A stretch of DNA of 41,088 bases from Candidatus Woesearchaeota archaeon. Its GTDB lineage: Archaea > Nanobdellota > Nanobdellia > Woesearchaeales > JACPBO01. Location of the stretch: the NCBI GenBank assembly GCA_016180285.1, contig JACPBO010000010.1, forward strand, positions 1 to 41,088. Reading direction: 5' to 3'. This document shows positions 15,689 to 24,023 of the stretch, in pieces (the stretch's first letter is position 1; every line of letters begins with the position of its first letter). The notes beneath the pieces were generated by a model. That model was given only the letters and a program-made list of their open reading frames with translations, had not been told where the DNA came from and searched no databases. Both the position numbers and the translations under genes were made by a program.

Positions 15689-16411
15689 ATGGCATGGTAC
15701 AGCTTCATTTTACCTGTTTTGAATGCAGCCTGGATCTTTTTGATCTGGATCTGGCAGTTCTTTCTGGTATGGATCGGCATATTTGGAGCATATTTCACAA
15801 ACTTCAATCTTTTATGGATAGGCATTCCTGTATTTTTGAGCTGGTTTTTTGCTGAATTTTTCCAGGAGAAGAGAGGGACATCTTTGGGCAATGCGATTTC
15901 AAACGGAGTTATTCCATTATGGGTGGGGATAGACTGGGCAAGAACGCTTTTTTTAATGCTTGAAAAAAAAGAGATGGTTCTGGGCGTTTATTTTTTCCTT
16001 AAATTATTTTTGGCAGCCCTGATGTTTGCTTACGGCATCTGGATAATTATTGAAGGGCTGAAGGCTAAAAAGATGATACATTTCATAGGAAGAGTTCGTG
16101 TTGTAACTTATTTTGCGCTTGTTTTCACGCCGATATTTTATGACAAAGTAAAGCCGACATGGCAGGTTTTCATTTCAATAGCCTTGTTTTTCCCGCTCTT
16201 TTATTATTTGATTGAACTAATAGACAAGATAACCCCGAATCCCGAGTCAATTAAAGAAGAGGGGAATATGGAGAAAATGCCTTTTGAAGGCGAAGAAGAG
16301 CTGCCGCAGATGGGACGGGAAAATCCAAATATGAGACCTTTAATGCCCACAAACCCTTATTTCCAGCATCCGACACAGCCAGCAAGCATGAGAGAAAGAT
16401 TGTTTCCTTAA
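15689..16411 (+). CDS. Multi-pass membrane protein of unknown function
   Basis: A 240-residue protein with about five to six hydrophobic segments between residues 5 and 190, rich in Trp and Phe, and a polar Met/Pro-rich cytoplasmic-looking tail (about 190-240). No catalytic motif or transporter signature seen. A TATA box AATATTTATTA (15654-15664) lies 25 bases before the ATG, so the gene has its own leaderless promoter. Convergent with the TrmB gene. Confidence 0.7.
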   Translation: MAWYSFILPVLNAAWIFLIWIWQFFLVWIGIFGAYFTNFNLLWIGIPVFLSWFFAEFFQEKRGTSLGNAISNGVIPLWVGIDWARTLFLMLEKKEMVLGVYFFLKLFLAALMFAYGIWIIIEGLKAKKMIHFIGRVRVVTYFALVFTPIFYDKVKPTWQVFISIALFFPLFYYLIELIDKITPNPESIKEEGNMEKMPFEGEEELPQMGRENPNMRPLMPTNPYFQHPTQPASMRERLFP

Positions 16412-16457
16412 GTCATAATGTTAGGATCAATTTTTAGAAACTTGTCCATATCTGTTT

Positions 16458-17183
16458 TTAAAAGTGTGCTTTTTTCCAGAATACATCAAATATTTTTTTA
16501 TAGGATTCTGCTGCCTGTTTACTCACTATCAAAACAGCAAATGGCGGATTTGCATTCCAAATTACAATCAGGACTTTATCATCATAGATAAAAGTATCAG
16601 TTGGGAAATATGTCAAGGGATAAAATTTTATTGCTCCAGAAGTTATTTTTAGAATATCTTTTCTTTTTTTAAACTCCTCATCATATATTATCAATGATTT
16701 TATCTTATTCCTTTCCTTTTCTTTTTGATAAAGATCATAATAAGGGCCTATTGTATCCGCCATATTCCCGGAAGCAAATGCGCAATAAGTTCCTTTTGGG
16801 GAAAGCTCTTTTAGCATATTCTGCAGGGCGGATTTTAAACCTCTGACTCCTTCATAAATAGAAACTTGCTGTTTTGCTTTTGCTATTTCCCTCTTCAGGC
16901 TTAATTCTGGCAGTAAAGATTTAGCTAATTCTTCTTTTTCTTTGAGAAAATCCAATAACCTATTGGGATCACTAGCTTGGAAATACTTCCTGTTTTCCTT
17001 AATAACAAATGTCGCAAGGCCTTTTTTGATAAGGCGTTCTAAAGCATCATAAATAAGAACACGATGCAAACTTGTTTTTTTGACTATGGCTCCTGTTTTA
17101 GTTTCACCTATCTCTAATAGAGCCGTATAAGTCAATGCCTCATTATGCGTTAACCCTAATTCTTCAAGTTTTGCTGCATCCAT
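16458..17183 (-). CDS. TrmB-family transcriptional regulator
   Basis: A 241-residue regulator: N-terminal winged helix (about 1-75; LEELGLTHNEALTYTALLEIGETKTGAIVKKT) typical of TrmB, a coiled-coil linker (about 78-105) and a C-terminal TrmB-like effector domain (about 110-240). TrmB proteins respond to sugars or other metabolites in archaea; the effector here is unknown. TATA box GATTTAAATAC (minus strand, 17206-17216) is about 25 bases before the ATG at 17183. An inverted repeat lies between it and the divergent gene at 17292. Confidence 0.85.
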   Translation of the reverse strand: MDAAKLEELGLTHNEALTYTALLEIGETKTGAIVKKTSLHRVLIYDALERLIKKGLATFVIKENRKYFQASDPNRLLDFLKEKEELAKSLLPELSLKREIAKAKQQVSIYEGVRGLKSALQNMLKELSPKGTYCAFASGNMADTIGPYYDLYQKEKERNKIKSLIIYDEEFKKRKDILKITSGAIKFYPLTYFPTDTFIYDDKVLIVIWNANPPFAVLIVSKQAAESYKKIFDVFWKKAHF

Positions 17184-17203
17184 GTTCAGGTAGATGATTC
17201 AGC

Positions 17204-17258
17204 CCGTATTTAAATCTTTCTACATTGTTATCAAATATTTATAACAAAGATTTATATG
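17204..17258. promoter_or_regulatory. Divergent promoters with 7-base inverted repeat
   Basis: GTATTTAAATC (17206-17216) is the TATA box of the leftward TrmB gene and AGATTTATATGG (about 17247-17258) of the rightward gene. TTGTTAT (17225-17231) and ATAACAA (17241-17247) form a perfect inverted repeat with a 9-base spacer between them. Its position suits an operator controlling both directions, possibly bound by TrmB itself. Confidence 0.45.
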
Positions 17259-17291
17259 GCGAATATACACTACTACTTAATTGTGATTAAA

Positions 17292-17759
17292 ATGATGAAA
17301 GAGTATAATGACCGGGAACCAAGTAAAAGTAAATTCGGAACAGATATAACCGAATTAGTTAGGTCTATTCCCCTCGATAGGTTAGTGGGAAAAATAATTG
17401 TAACTGGAACTTACACCCCTTACAGAGAGGGTATGACAAGAGGTGATTTCGATAAACCTGAGAAAATAGGATTATCCACAATAAATATTGAAGAAGTAAT
17501 ATCTGCATTGCAGAAAATAGAACCGCAATATTTTCATTTTCAAGCTTCTTTTTTTTATTGGTATTACAGACCTATAGTAAGCTTGTCGACTGAAGAAGCA
17601 AAAGTTAGTAGTATACGCAAATTGTTAGGGCGCGAAGAAAACTATGAACATATAATATCTGTAGTCAGATGCTATTTTGCTGCTGATCTTTATAGTGGAG
17701 AAGCAAAAGGTGAACCCAAAAAGCATGATGAAATGACTGTAAAATATTTTCTTAAATAA
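17292..17759 (+). CDS. Unknown protein divergent from TrmB
   Basis: A 155-residue, soluble-looking protein (starts MMKEYNDREPSK) with mixed alpha/beta character and a Tyr/Phe-rich middle (QYFHFQASFFYWYYRP). I recognise no family. I take the ATG at 17292 because a TATA box covers 17247-17258, so transcription would start near 17280; the in-frame ATG at 17256 is part of that box. Being divergent from TrmB across an inverted repeat, it may be a regulated target. Confidence 0.6.
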   Translation: MMKEYNDREPSKSKFGTDITELVRSIPLDRLVGKIIVTGTYTPYREGMTRGDFDKPEKIGLSTINIEEVISALQKIEPQYFHFQASFFYWYYRPIVSLSTEEAKVSSIRKLLGREENYEHIISVVRCYFAADLYSGEAKGEPKKHDEMTVKYFLK

Positions 17760-17778
17760 CTTTATTTTCTCAGTAATC

Positions 17779-17850
17779 TTTATAAATAAACACGCAATTC
17801 TCTGCATTGCTGAGGCTATAATGTGAATGTTATAGTTCTCGGGAGGAAAA
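17779..17850 (+). promoter_or_regulatory. Promoter and leader of the S6e-aIF2 gamma operon
   Basis: TATA box TTTATAAATA (17779-17788) is followed by a leader of about 40 bases, unlike the leaderless genes around it. The leader holds an inverted repeat CTATAA (17816-17821)/TTATAG (17830-17835) with an 8-base loop, just before GGGAGG and the ATG at 17851. It may be a site for feedback control by S6e or simply a weak hairpin. Confidence 0.45.
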
Positions 17851-18345
17851 ATGGACATAAAACTAACAATAAGCGACTCTAAGACTGGAAAGTCTTACAA
17901 GAGAGAGCTGAAAGGGCAGGATTCTAAGGTGCTGATCGGCAAGAAGATCGGCGACATTGTAAAGGGCGACAACATTGGATTTAGCGGCTATGAGTTCCAG
18001 GTAACAGGCGGCTCTGATGACTGCGGATTTCCTATGAGAAGAGATGTTGAAGGGATCACCAAAAGAAAAATCTACACTGTAAAGAGCAAGGGAATCAGAG
18101 TCGGGGAAAAGGGCATCAAGATCAGAAAAACAGTTGCCGGCAACACAGTCGGAATCAAAACTTCCCAGGTGAATCTGAAAATCACAAAAGAAGGAAATGA
18201 AAAGTTTGCTGAAGAGAAGAAAGAAGGCGAAGAAGCGGCAAAGGAAGAAAAACCGGCTGAGGTAAAGAAAGAAGAAGAAAAGCCTGCTGATGTAAAAGAA
18301 AAGAAAGTTGAACATAAAGAAGAAAAAACTGAAGAAAAGAAATAA
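17851..18345 (+). CDS. rps6e: Ribosomal protein S6e (eS6)
   Basis: Small-subunit ribosomal protein eS6. Residues 1-115 carry the family pattern: MDIKLTISDSKTGKSYK start, GKKIGDIVKG, GGSDDCGFPMRRDV and RKTVAGNTVG. The following tail of about 45 residues is almost entirely Lys/Glu with Ala and Pro; archaeal S6e usually ends near residue 125-130, so the tail is an added disordered extension. RBS GGGAGG is seven bases upstream. The next gene, aIF2-gamma, starts nine bases after its stop; this pairing is common in archaea. Confidence 0.95.
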   Translation: MDIKLTISDSKTGKSYKRELKGQDSKVLIGKKIGDIVKGDNIGFSGYEFQVTGGSDDCGFPMRRDVEGITKRKIYTVKSKGIRVGEKGIKIRKTVAGNTVGIKTSQVNLKITKEGNEKFAEEKKEGEEAAKEEKPAEVKKEEEKPADVKEKKVEHKEEKTEEKK

Positions 18346-18398
18346 AAACTTAACATGCCAAGGAAGAAACCGGAAGAATCTGAAAAAACTGAAGAAAA
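18322..18398 (+). repeat. 17-base direct repeat across the S6e/aIF2 gamma junction
   Basis: GAAAAAACTGAAGAAAA occurs at 18322-18338 and again at 18382-18398, exactly 60 bases apart. Both copies are read in frame and encode EKTEEK, once at the end of S6e and once near the start of aIF2-gamma. It could be a local duplication or convergence of two K/E-rich low-complexity stretches. Confidence 0.5.
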
Positions 18399-19668
18399 AG
18401 GGGAAATTAAAATAAAAGAGCAGAAAGAATCAAAAGAAGAAAAAGTGCAGCCGGAAATAAATATAGGCATGGTCGGGCATGTTGACCACGGCAAAACAAC
18501 TTTAACAATGGCCCTGACAGGCAAATGGACTGACACTCATTCTGAGGAGATCAAAAAAGGGATAACTATAAGATTAGGCTATGCTGATGCATCATTCTAT
18601 AAATGCGATAATTGCGAAGGAACAGATGCTTACACAACGCAGCCAGCCTGCAAGAAATGCAATGGCAAGGCAGAGTTTTTGAGAAAGGTCAGCTTTGTTG
18701 ATGCCCCTGGCCATGAATCCTTGATGGCAACAATGCTTTCCGGAGCAACAATTATGGACGGCGCTTTGCTGCTTGTTGCTGCGAATGAGGAATGCCCGCA
18801 GCCGCAGACAAGAGAGCATTTGATGGCGCTGGAAATTATCGGCATCAATAAGGTTGTTGTTGTGCAGAACAAGGTGGATACTGTTTCAAGGGAAGGCGCA
18901 GTCCAGAATTATGAGCAGATAAAGAAGTTTTTGGGAAATACAAAGTTCAAAGATGCGCCGATAATACCTATAAGCGCGCAGCACAGAGTCAATATCGGAG
19001 CATTAATAGATGCAATACAGAAAGTTATAACAACTCCTGCAAGAGATCCTAATAAAGAGCCCATTATGTTTGTCGCAAGGTCATTTGACATAAACAAGCC
19101 GGGCGATCTGCCTGAGAAGCTTATCGGCGGGGTTTTAGGCGGATCATTGAAGCAAGGCATGCTTAAAGTCAATGATGAAATAGAGATAAAGCCAGGTTAT
19201 GAAGTGACAGAGGCAAATAAAAAAATCTGGAAGCCGTTAAAGACAAAGATAGTTGGCTTGGTGACTGGCTCTGAAAAAGTAAATGATGTAAAGCCAGGCG
19301 GCTCGATCGGGGTGCTTACTTTATTAGACCCTTCCATTATAAAAGCAGATTCCCTGGGCGGCGCAATAGTTGGCTTTCCTGGAAAGCTGCCTGATGTCTG
19401 GTATAACCTTAACTTAGAAACACATCTGCTTGAAAGGGTTGTTGGATCCAGAGAAGAATTAAATGTGGAGCCCATAAAACTGGGTGAATCATTAATGCTT
19501 AATGTAAACTCAGCAGCAACTGTCGGCATTGTCACAAAGATCGGCAAAAACAAGGCAGAGTGCAGGCTGAAGCTGCCAGTATGCGCTGAAAAAGGGTCGA
19601 GGGTTACGATCTCCAGATTGATCAAGACAAGGTTCAGGCTAATAGGATATGGGATAATAAAGGAATAA
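18355..19668 (+). CDS. eif2g: Translation initiation factor aIF2, gamma subunit
   Basis: GTPase subunit of archaeal initiation factor 2, which brings initiator Met-tRNA to the small ribosomal subunit. In 437 residues: an extra K/E-rich N-terminus (1-34), P-loop GHVDHGKT (41-48), switch I region, a zinc knuckle (Cys84, Cys87, Cys99, Cys102), DAPGHE (116-121), NKVD and SAQ motifs, then domains II and III. The start is set by the short spacing to S6e. The N-terminal extension resembles the S6e tail next door and shares a 17-base direct repeat with it. Confidence 0.95.
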   Translation: MPRKKPEESEKTEEKGEIKIKEQKESKEEKVQPEINIGMVGHVDHGKTTLTMALTGKWTDTHSEEIKKGITIRLGYADASFYKCDNCEGTDAYTTQPACKKCNGKAEFLRKVSFVDAPGHESLMATMLSGATIMDGALLLVAANEECPQPQTREHLMALEIIGINKVVVVQNKVDTVSREGAVQNYEQIKKFLGNTKFKDAPIIPISAQHRVNIGALIDAIQKVITTPARDPNKEPIMFVARSFDINKPGDLPEKLIGGVLGGSLKQGMLKVNDEIEIKPGYEVTEANKKIWKPLKTKIVGLVTGSEKVNDVKPGGSIGVLTLLDPSIIKADSLGGAIVGFPGKLPDVWYNLNLETHLLERVVGSREELNVEPIKLGESLMLNVNSAATVGIVTKIGKNKAECRLKLPVCAEKGSRVTISRLIKTRFRLIGYGIIKE

Positions 19669-19689
19669 CGGATTAAACCCATAGAAAGC

Positions 19690-19738
19690 TTTATAAATTA
19701 GTTATTTCAATACAGCTGTATTGCATATTTTATACATA
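19690..19738 (+). promoter_or_regulatory. Pilin-operon promoter with 16-base perfect palindrome
   Basis: TATA box TTTATAAAT (19690-19698) is followed by the perfect palindrome CAATACAGCTGTATTG at 19708-19723, which would cover the predicted transcription start. A second TATA-like stretch (19725-19738) comes after it. A protein bound here would block transcription of the pilin-like operon. Confidence 0.5.
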
Positions 19739-19763
19739 TATGTCGTTAAAAAGAGGTGTGAAG

Positions 19764-20300
19764 ATGAGGATGAATAAAAAAGGCGCTTTGGAGCTTTCTA
19801 TAAATGCGATTGTGATCTTGATTCTTGCAATAACAATGCTTGGCTTAGGCCTTGGATTCATGAAAAAGACATTTGGAGGCGTTACATCCCAGTTCGGAGA
19901 GGTTTCTGACCAAATAAAAAAGGAAATGATTGACAGGATTAAGGATTCCACAAGCAAGGTAATGCTGAATGTTTATGAAATTGAGATGAAACGAAGCGAG
20001 GAAAAGAGCATTTTTCTTGCGATAAAAAATGATCTGCAAGATGACACCCTTGTTGAGTTCAGCATAGCCATTAAAACCGACGACTGTAAAACGATAGCCG
20101 GAACTGCTTGTGAAGGAGATGTTACAGTATCAACCTTTTCTACTAAAAAAGTGCAGCCTGGTGAAGTTGAAGTCATCCCGATGAAGGTGAAAGTAAGTTC
20201 AGGAGCTGAGCCAACTACCTATTTGATTCCGATTGAAGTAACGCCGCCAGGGGCAGGTAGCCAGCCACAGACAGTTGACCTTTACGTAACAGTCAAATGA
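19764..20300 (+). CDS. Pilin-like protein 1 (archaellin/type IV pilin-type N-terminus)
   Basis: A 178-residue protein: short basic leader MRMNKKG, then ALELSINAIVILILAITM, a hydrophobic helix (about 8-30) as in class III signal peptides of archaeal pilins and archaellins, followed by an extracellular beta domain (about 80-178). The leader would be cut by a PibD/FlaK-like peptidase; the exact +1 to +5 residues differ from the classic Q-x-S-x-E pattern, so this is likely rather than certain. RBS GAGGTG is five bases before the ATG at 19764; an in-frame upstream ATG at 19740 is less well placed. First gene of a four-gene block. Confidence 0.7.
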   Translation: MRMNKKGALELSINAIVILILAITMLGLGLGFMKKTFGGVTSQFGEVSDQIKKEMIDRIKDSTSKVMLNVYEIEMKRSEEKSIFLAIKNDLQDDTLVEFSIAIKTDDCKTIAGTACEGDVTVSTFSTKKVQPGEVEVIPMKVKVSSGAEPTTYLIPIEVTPPGAGSQPQTVDLYVTVK

Positions 20301-20307
20301 GGCCAAG

Positions 20308-20529
20308 ATGAAAATCAAAAGAAGGCTAACTCAGGCAGAAGAATTCGAGATCATGAAGATCACATTTGACAAGTTTCTGTGGGTTGGCGTGATTATCATG
20401 CTGTTTGGCCTGTATCAATTATTCCAGCAGGCAGCGATCAACCCGATCTATATCATTTTAATCGGAGCAGTGATCCTTGTGATTTTCATGGCAATAATAG
20501 CCAAGGAATATGAAATCAAAAGGGTTTGA
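20308..20529 (+). CDS. Small two-helix membrane protein
   Basis: A 73-residue protein with a charged N-terminus (MKIKRRLTQAEEFEIMK), two membrane helices (about 24-40 and 46-64) and a charged end. It starts seven bases after the stop of the pilin-like gene, so it is co-expressed. Nothing identifies a function; a pilus-assembly accessory is only a contextual guess. Confidence 0.65.
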   Translation: MKIKRRLTQAEEFEIMKITFDKFLWVGVIIMLFGLYQLFQQAAINPIYIILIGAVILVIFMAIIAKEYEIKRV

Positions 20530-20574
20530 TTTTTGTTTTTTAATCTTTATATGATTTTAATAAAGGGACAATAA

Positions 20575-21960
20575 ATGAAAAAAAGTCATTATTTGTTTTT
20601 GACATCTATAATTATTCTTGTTTTTTTAATAAGCGCCTGCGGAAAAAGCAATGTTGAAAAATGCAAATCAGTTTCTGACTGCGCAGCAAAAACATGCTAT
20701 GACGCAAGCTGCGTTAAGGGAAAATGCAGCTATATTGCTGAAATGAACTGCTGCGGAAACAAAATAAAGGAATCCGGGGAAAATGAATGCGGCTGCCCTG
20801 CAGATTACGGCCAGTGCTCGGCAAAATCAAAGTCAGGCATAACATATGCGTGCGATAAAAAGGATGAATGCGTTCCCCAAAAAATATCACAGACATTTTC
20901 TTCAGAAAAAGATGTTGGGAAATTCAAGCTCCAGCTGAGCACAACAATAGACAAGCCATTCGATACAAGACGCTCCGCCCTTGGATTAAGCATAATGCTT
21001 GCGCAAGCTGATGCTGGCGTGACGGATATAAAAATAAACAAAATAATGGTTGAAACATCAATGGGCAGCTCGAATATTTTATTGAGCGAAAAGCCAATTG
21101 AAAGAATGCTGTGGAAAATAAATGACGCAATAAGCGAAGTCATTGTGATTGATTATGATTTTGGCGCTGATAAGGCGGACAAGCGAATATCATTGAGAAT
21201 ATTTTATGAGTATAAAGAAAAAGGAGTGAGCAGCAGCGGAAGCTATGTCGAGCAGATAAAAACAGATGTAACGTTTGTAAAAGGGCCTGAAGCTTCATGC
21301 CCGGATTCCTGCGATGACGGCAACAGGTGCACAAATGATTACTGCAATGAACAAACAAATAATTTCTGCAGGCATGACATAATAGCTGACTGCAACGGCA
21401 ACTGGATCTGTGAAGAAGGGGAAACGAAATGCAATGCTCCGGCAGACTGCGGGCCTTGCGAAGGAGATGTTGGAAATTACATGCAATACGGCTGTTTTGA
21501 AGACAAATGCAAAACTGCAGTGAAGGAGGGGATTCAATTATCCAAGCTTTACCCGAATACAAAAACAGCATCTTACTTCACATTGGACTTTGACGTTTCC
21601 CTTGAGCAACCGCTTAATATCAAGAACAATACAGTTAAAATTGACTTTACGTTGAGCAAATTTGATGAAAAAAATGCTGTTTTGCCACTAACTATCAATA
21701 AAGTGCAAATAAATGATAAAACAGTTGTCCTTGGCCAAGAGACCGGTAATTTAATTTTCCCAACTGTCGGCTATAAAAACAGCATTGAGATACCGGTAAG
21801 CAGCTATGAATTTGACGGCTATCAAAAAGATATTTACCTTAATATAAAAATAGACTATGAATTCGGAAAAACCAGCTATGGAGCAACAACCACTTATGCA
21901 GATTCATTCGAACAGGCGTTAAAAGAAAAAGTAACCGTTATAAAGCCAGATGTCAGTTAA
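20575..21960 (+). CDS. Cys-rich lipoprotein with two similar domains
   Basis: A 461-residue lipoprotein with lipobox LISAC (Cys22). Two units follow, each a Cys-rich knot then a beta domain: Cys-rich about 22-105 with beta about 110-240, and Cys-rich about 245-315 with beta about 320-460. Both beta domains share the order I-x-K-I/V..., an S/T-rich loop, then I-x-L/N-I-x-I/F-x-YE(Y/F), so the protein looks like an internal duplication. The Cys knots (CDDGNRCTNDYC) are typical of archaeal and bacterial surface proteins. It overlaps the second pilin-like gene by 11 bases. Likely surface partner of the pilin-like proteins. Confidence 0.7.
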   Translation: MKKSHYLFLTSIIILVFLISACGKSNVEKCKSVSDCAAKTCYDASCVKGKCSYIAEMNCCGNKIKESGENECGCPADYGQCSAKSKSGITYACDKKDECVPQKISQTFSSEKDVGKFKLQLSTTIDKPFDTRRSALGLSIMLAQADAGVTDIKINKIMVETSMGSSNILLSEKPIERMLWKINDAISEVIVIDYDFGADKADKRISLRIFYEYKEKGVSSSGSYVEQIKTDVTFVKGPEASCPDSCDDGNRCTNDYCNEQTNNFCRHDIIADCNGNWICEEGETKCNAPADCGPCEGDVGNYMQYGCFEDKCKTAVKEGIQLSKLYPNTKTASYFTLDFDVSLEQPLNIKNNTVKIDFTLSKFDEKNAVLPLTINKVQINDKTVVLGQETGNLIFPTVGYKNSIEIPVSSYEFDGYQKDIYLNIKIDYEFGKTSYGATTTYADSFEQALKEKVTVIKPDVS

Positions 21961-22531
21961 AAACAAGAAAGGCATGGAGTTGAGCATAAATTTCATAGTG
22001 ATGCTTATCCTGGCCATAGTTGTTTTCGGGCTTGCAGTAACATTGACATACAGGTTTATGCAGCAGGCCTATGCAACGCAGAAAGATCTTGACCAGCAGA
22101 CAAGAGCGCAGATACTTGATGCTCTTGACACAGGGTCAAAGGTTGCTGTTATTCCGAATTCCATCAATGTACGGGCTGGGAAGAGCGATGTTGCCGGGAT
22201 TGGAATAAGGAATATTCTGGATTCTGGCGATACATTCAGCATAAGCGTTAAATGGGATGCTGCTATTGATGAAAAAGGAGAAACAATTTCAACTGCGACA
22301 GAAGCTACAACTAAATGGTTTGTTTACCCAACAACAAAAACAATTAAAAAATTTGAAAGAGACATTGCAAGGGTTGCATTCAACATACCTGGCGGAGCTA
22401 AGGCTGGAACTTATATTTATAATGTGATGGTTTGCACAGGAGCAAATTGCGATGCTAGCGGAGGAGCGGCAAATGCCCAATCGCAAGCTTATGACCAGCA
22501 GATCCACAAGATTTACGTTTATGTTTCTTAA
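21950..22531 (+). CDS. Pilin-like protein 2
   Basis: A 193-residue protein with leader MSVKNKKG followed by MELSINFIVMLILAIVVFGL, the same KKG-x-(E/L)ELSIN-type start and single helix as pilin-like protein 1, and an exterior domain (about 50-193) with a Cys pair (CTGANC). It overlaps the lipoprotein gene by 11 bases, so expression is coupled. No pilus ATPase or platform protein is in this window; they would have to be elsewhere. Confidence 0.7.
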   Translation: MSVKNKKGMELSINFIVMLILAIVVFGLAVTLTYRFMQQAYATQKDLDQQTRAQILDALDTGSKVAVIPNSINVRAGKSDVAGIGIRNILDSGDTFSISVKWDAAIDEKGETISTATEATTKWFVYPTTKTIKKFERDIARVAFNIPGGAKAGTYIYNVMVCTGANCDASGGAANAQSQAYDQQIHKIYVYVS

Positions 22532-22608
22532 ATCAACTACAAATGAACTACTAAAAAGTAATTACAAAATAGAAAGATTTAAATATTTCAAGTGCCATAA
22601 TAAGCGCT

Positions 22609-22971
22609 ATGGGAGAAAGGCTTGAAAGAATAGTGGAAGGAGCATATGCTTTTCTGCCGGTAATAGGCAGCGTTGCAGTCGCAGCAAAATACCCTGCAGG
22701 AAATTTCACAGGCAAATATTTGATCGAAACTGCATTTCCTTTTGGAGCATATTTTTTAACCGAATTGATCTCCCCATATTATGGCGCTTCATTTAAGAAT
22801 AGGGGAAGATTTGTTGCAGGATTTCTCCTTTCCTTATTTTACGGCATTGAGATCGCGCAAGCATTCAGCGGGTTTTTTGGAAAATTTGATCCCAATGATT
22901 TTGTTGCTTATACAGCAGGCATGTGCTTGGCGTTAGCTGCGGATAAGCTAACATTCGGAAGAAATCCGTAA
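22609..22971 (+). CDS. Small membrane protein, VanZ-like appearance
   Basis: A 120-residue protein with about four hydrophobic segments; the C-terminal part (SGFFGKFDPNDFVAYTAG) has the D-x-x-D-x-x-A-x-x-x-G spacing seen in VanZ-like/DUF2809 proteins. That resemblance is weak. A TATA box GATTTAAATATT at about 22577-22588 sits about 25 bases before the ATG, giving a separate leaderless transcript. Confidence 0.6.
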   Translation: MGERLERIVEGAYAFLPVIGSVAVAAKYPAGNFTGKYLIETAFPFGAYFLTELISPYYGASFKNRGRFVAGFLLSLFYGIEIAQAFSGFFGKFDPNDFVAYTAGMCLALAADKLTFGRNP

Positions 22972-22974
22972 TTG

Positions 22975-23000
22975 CCATTTTTGCTTATTTTATTTTACAT
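22975..23000. terminator. T-rich run between convergent genes
   Basis: CCATTTTTGCTTATTTTATT lies just after the stop of the rightward membrane gene and before the 3' end of the leftward lipoprotein gene. Oligo-T runs are the usual archaeal termination signal. No hairpin is needed or obvious. Confidence 0.4.
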
Positions 23001-23016
23001 TCTCCTATGAGGATTA

Positions 23017-23964
23017 TTAATTCTTAGTGAGTTCGTTCTTTGCAGAAGATAAGGCATCACATCGTAGTTTCTGTCTGGATCCAAGTTCATATTGTTTATC
23101 AAACAGATGATCCATTTTATTTTCTAATAAGCTGCCTGATTTGTTTGATGTATTTGGAAGAAATTTTAAATTGCCTTTGTAAGGGGCTCTGTATATGTCC
23201 CACTGCTCATGACCTATCCATCCATTTTTTCCGTAATAACCAACAAGAAGTTCAATAATATTGCCTTCATTATCCGTTCTAAAGTCATTTACTTCCAATA
23301 GACATTTATTTTGCGCTATAGCTTCTAGTTGGTCTTCATTTATTCCTAATCCATTCCATAATTCCTTTTTAAGTTCCTGAATCGTATATTGTTTTCTTGC
23401 AATGATGGATGGAAAAGCACTAATCTCCTTTTTATCCCCATTTAATGAAACTTCGTATATATGATTACCCGACTTATATGATTCTGTGGTAACATAAAAT
23501 TTATCTCTAAAAGAACCTTCCAAAAAAACATAAGCCTCGAACTGTTCGGGTATAAATATTAGCTTATGACTTCCATCAGCAGGGTCAACTAGGCTAATGC
23601 ATAGTTTGTGTCTTGTCTCATTAGGCATAAGGGAATAAACAGGTACAAGAATTTTTCCATTGTCCAACTGGCGCAGATTATTTCTGCCACCAAAGAAATT
23701 ATCTATAATCTCATCACCTAAATCTATTTTTATTGGAGCTTTATCGCCAATATAAATTTCTTGAGAACCAGAACCCATTTTCCTGCTTGTGTAAGCAACA
23801 CTGTCTCCTAAGAAAGCTGCAAGCCATTCGGCTTTTGTATCATTTGTTAATTTTACAGCATTGTACTTTTCAACTAATCTATTTTTAGCTGTGCACCCTG
23901 TTGTTAGGTATGTTAGATAAGATACCATTAAAGCAATATAAAGTGCCTTGGTTTTTTTATCCAT
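23017..23964 (-). CDS. Lipoprotein of unknown function
   Basis: A 315-residue protein with a signal peptide and lipobox LTTGC (Cys24). The mature part looks beta-rich with repeated short strands and aromatic residues (KIDLGDEIIDNFFGG, GKILVPVYSL), loosely reminiscent of a beta-propeller, but no family is recognised. RBS AAGGAG is about nine bases before the ATG. It follows the surface-protein gene at 24024 by 59 bases and probably is the last gene of the same operon. Confidence 0.6.
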   Translation of the reverse strand: MDKKTKALYIALMVSYLTYLTTGCTAKNRLVEKYNAVKLTNDTKAEWLAAFLGDSVAYTSRKMGSGSQEIYIGDKAPIKIDLGDEIIDNFFGGRNNLRQLDNGKILVPVYSLMPNETRHKLCISLVDPADGSHKLIFIPEQFEAYVFLEGSFRDKFYVTTESYKSGNHIYEVSLNGDKKEISAFPSIIARKQYTIQELKKELWNGLGINEDQLEAIAQNKCLLEVNDFRTDNEGNIIELLVGYYGKNGWIGHEQWDIYRAPYKGNLKFLPNTSNKSGSLLENKMDHLFDKQYELGSRQKLRCDALSSAKNELTKN

Positions 23965-24023
23965 TTTATTCTTCTCCTTAATTTATCAAGAACCACCTAT
24001 CAGATATGGGTGTAATGCTGCTG

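Noticed and set aside
17863-18536. Open frames on the minus strand opposite S6e and aIF2-gamma
   Set aside because: Ser/Phe-rich translations opposite K/E-rich coding sequence; the plus-strand genes are certain.
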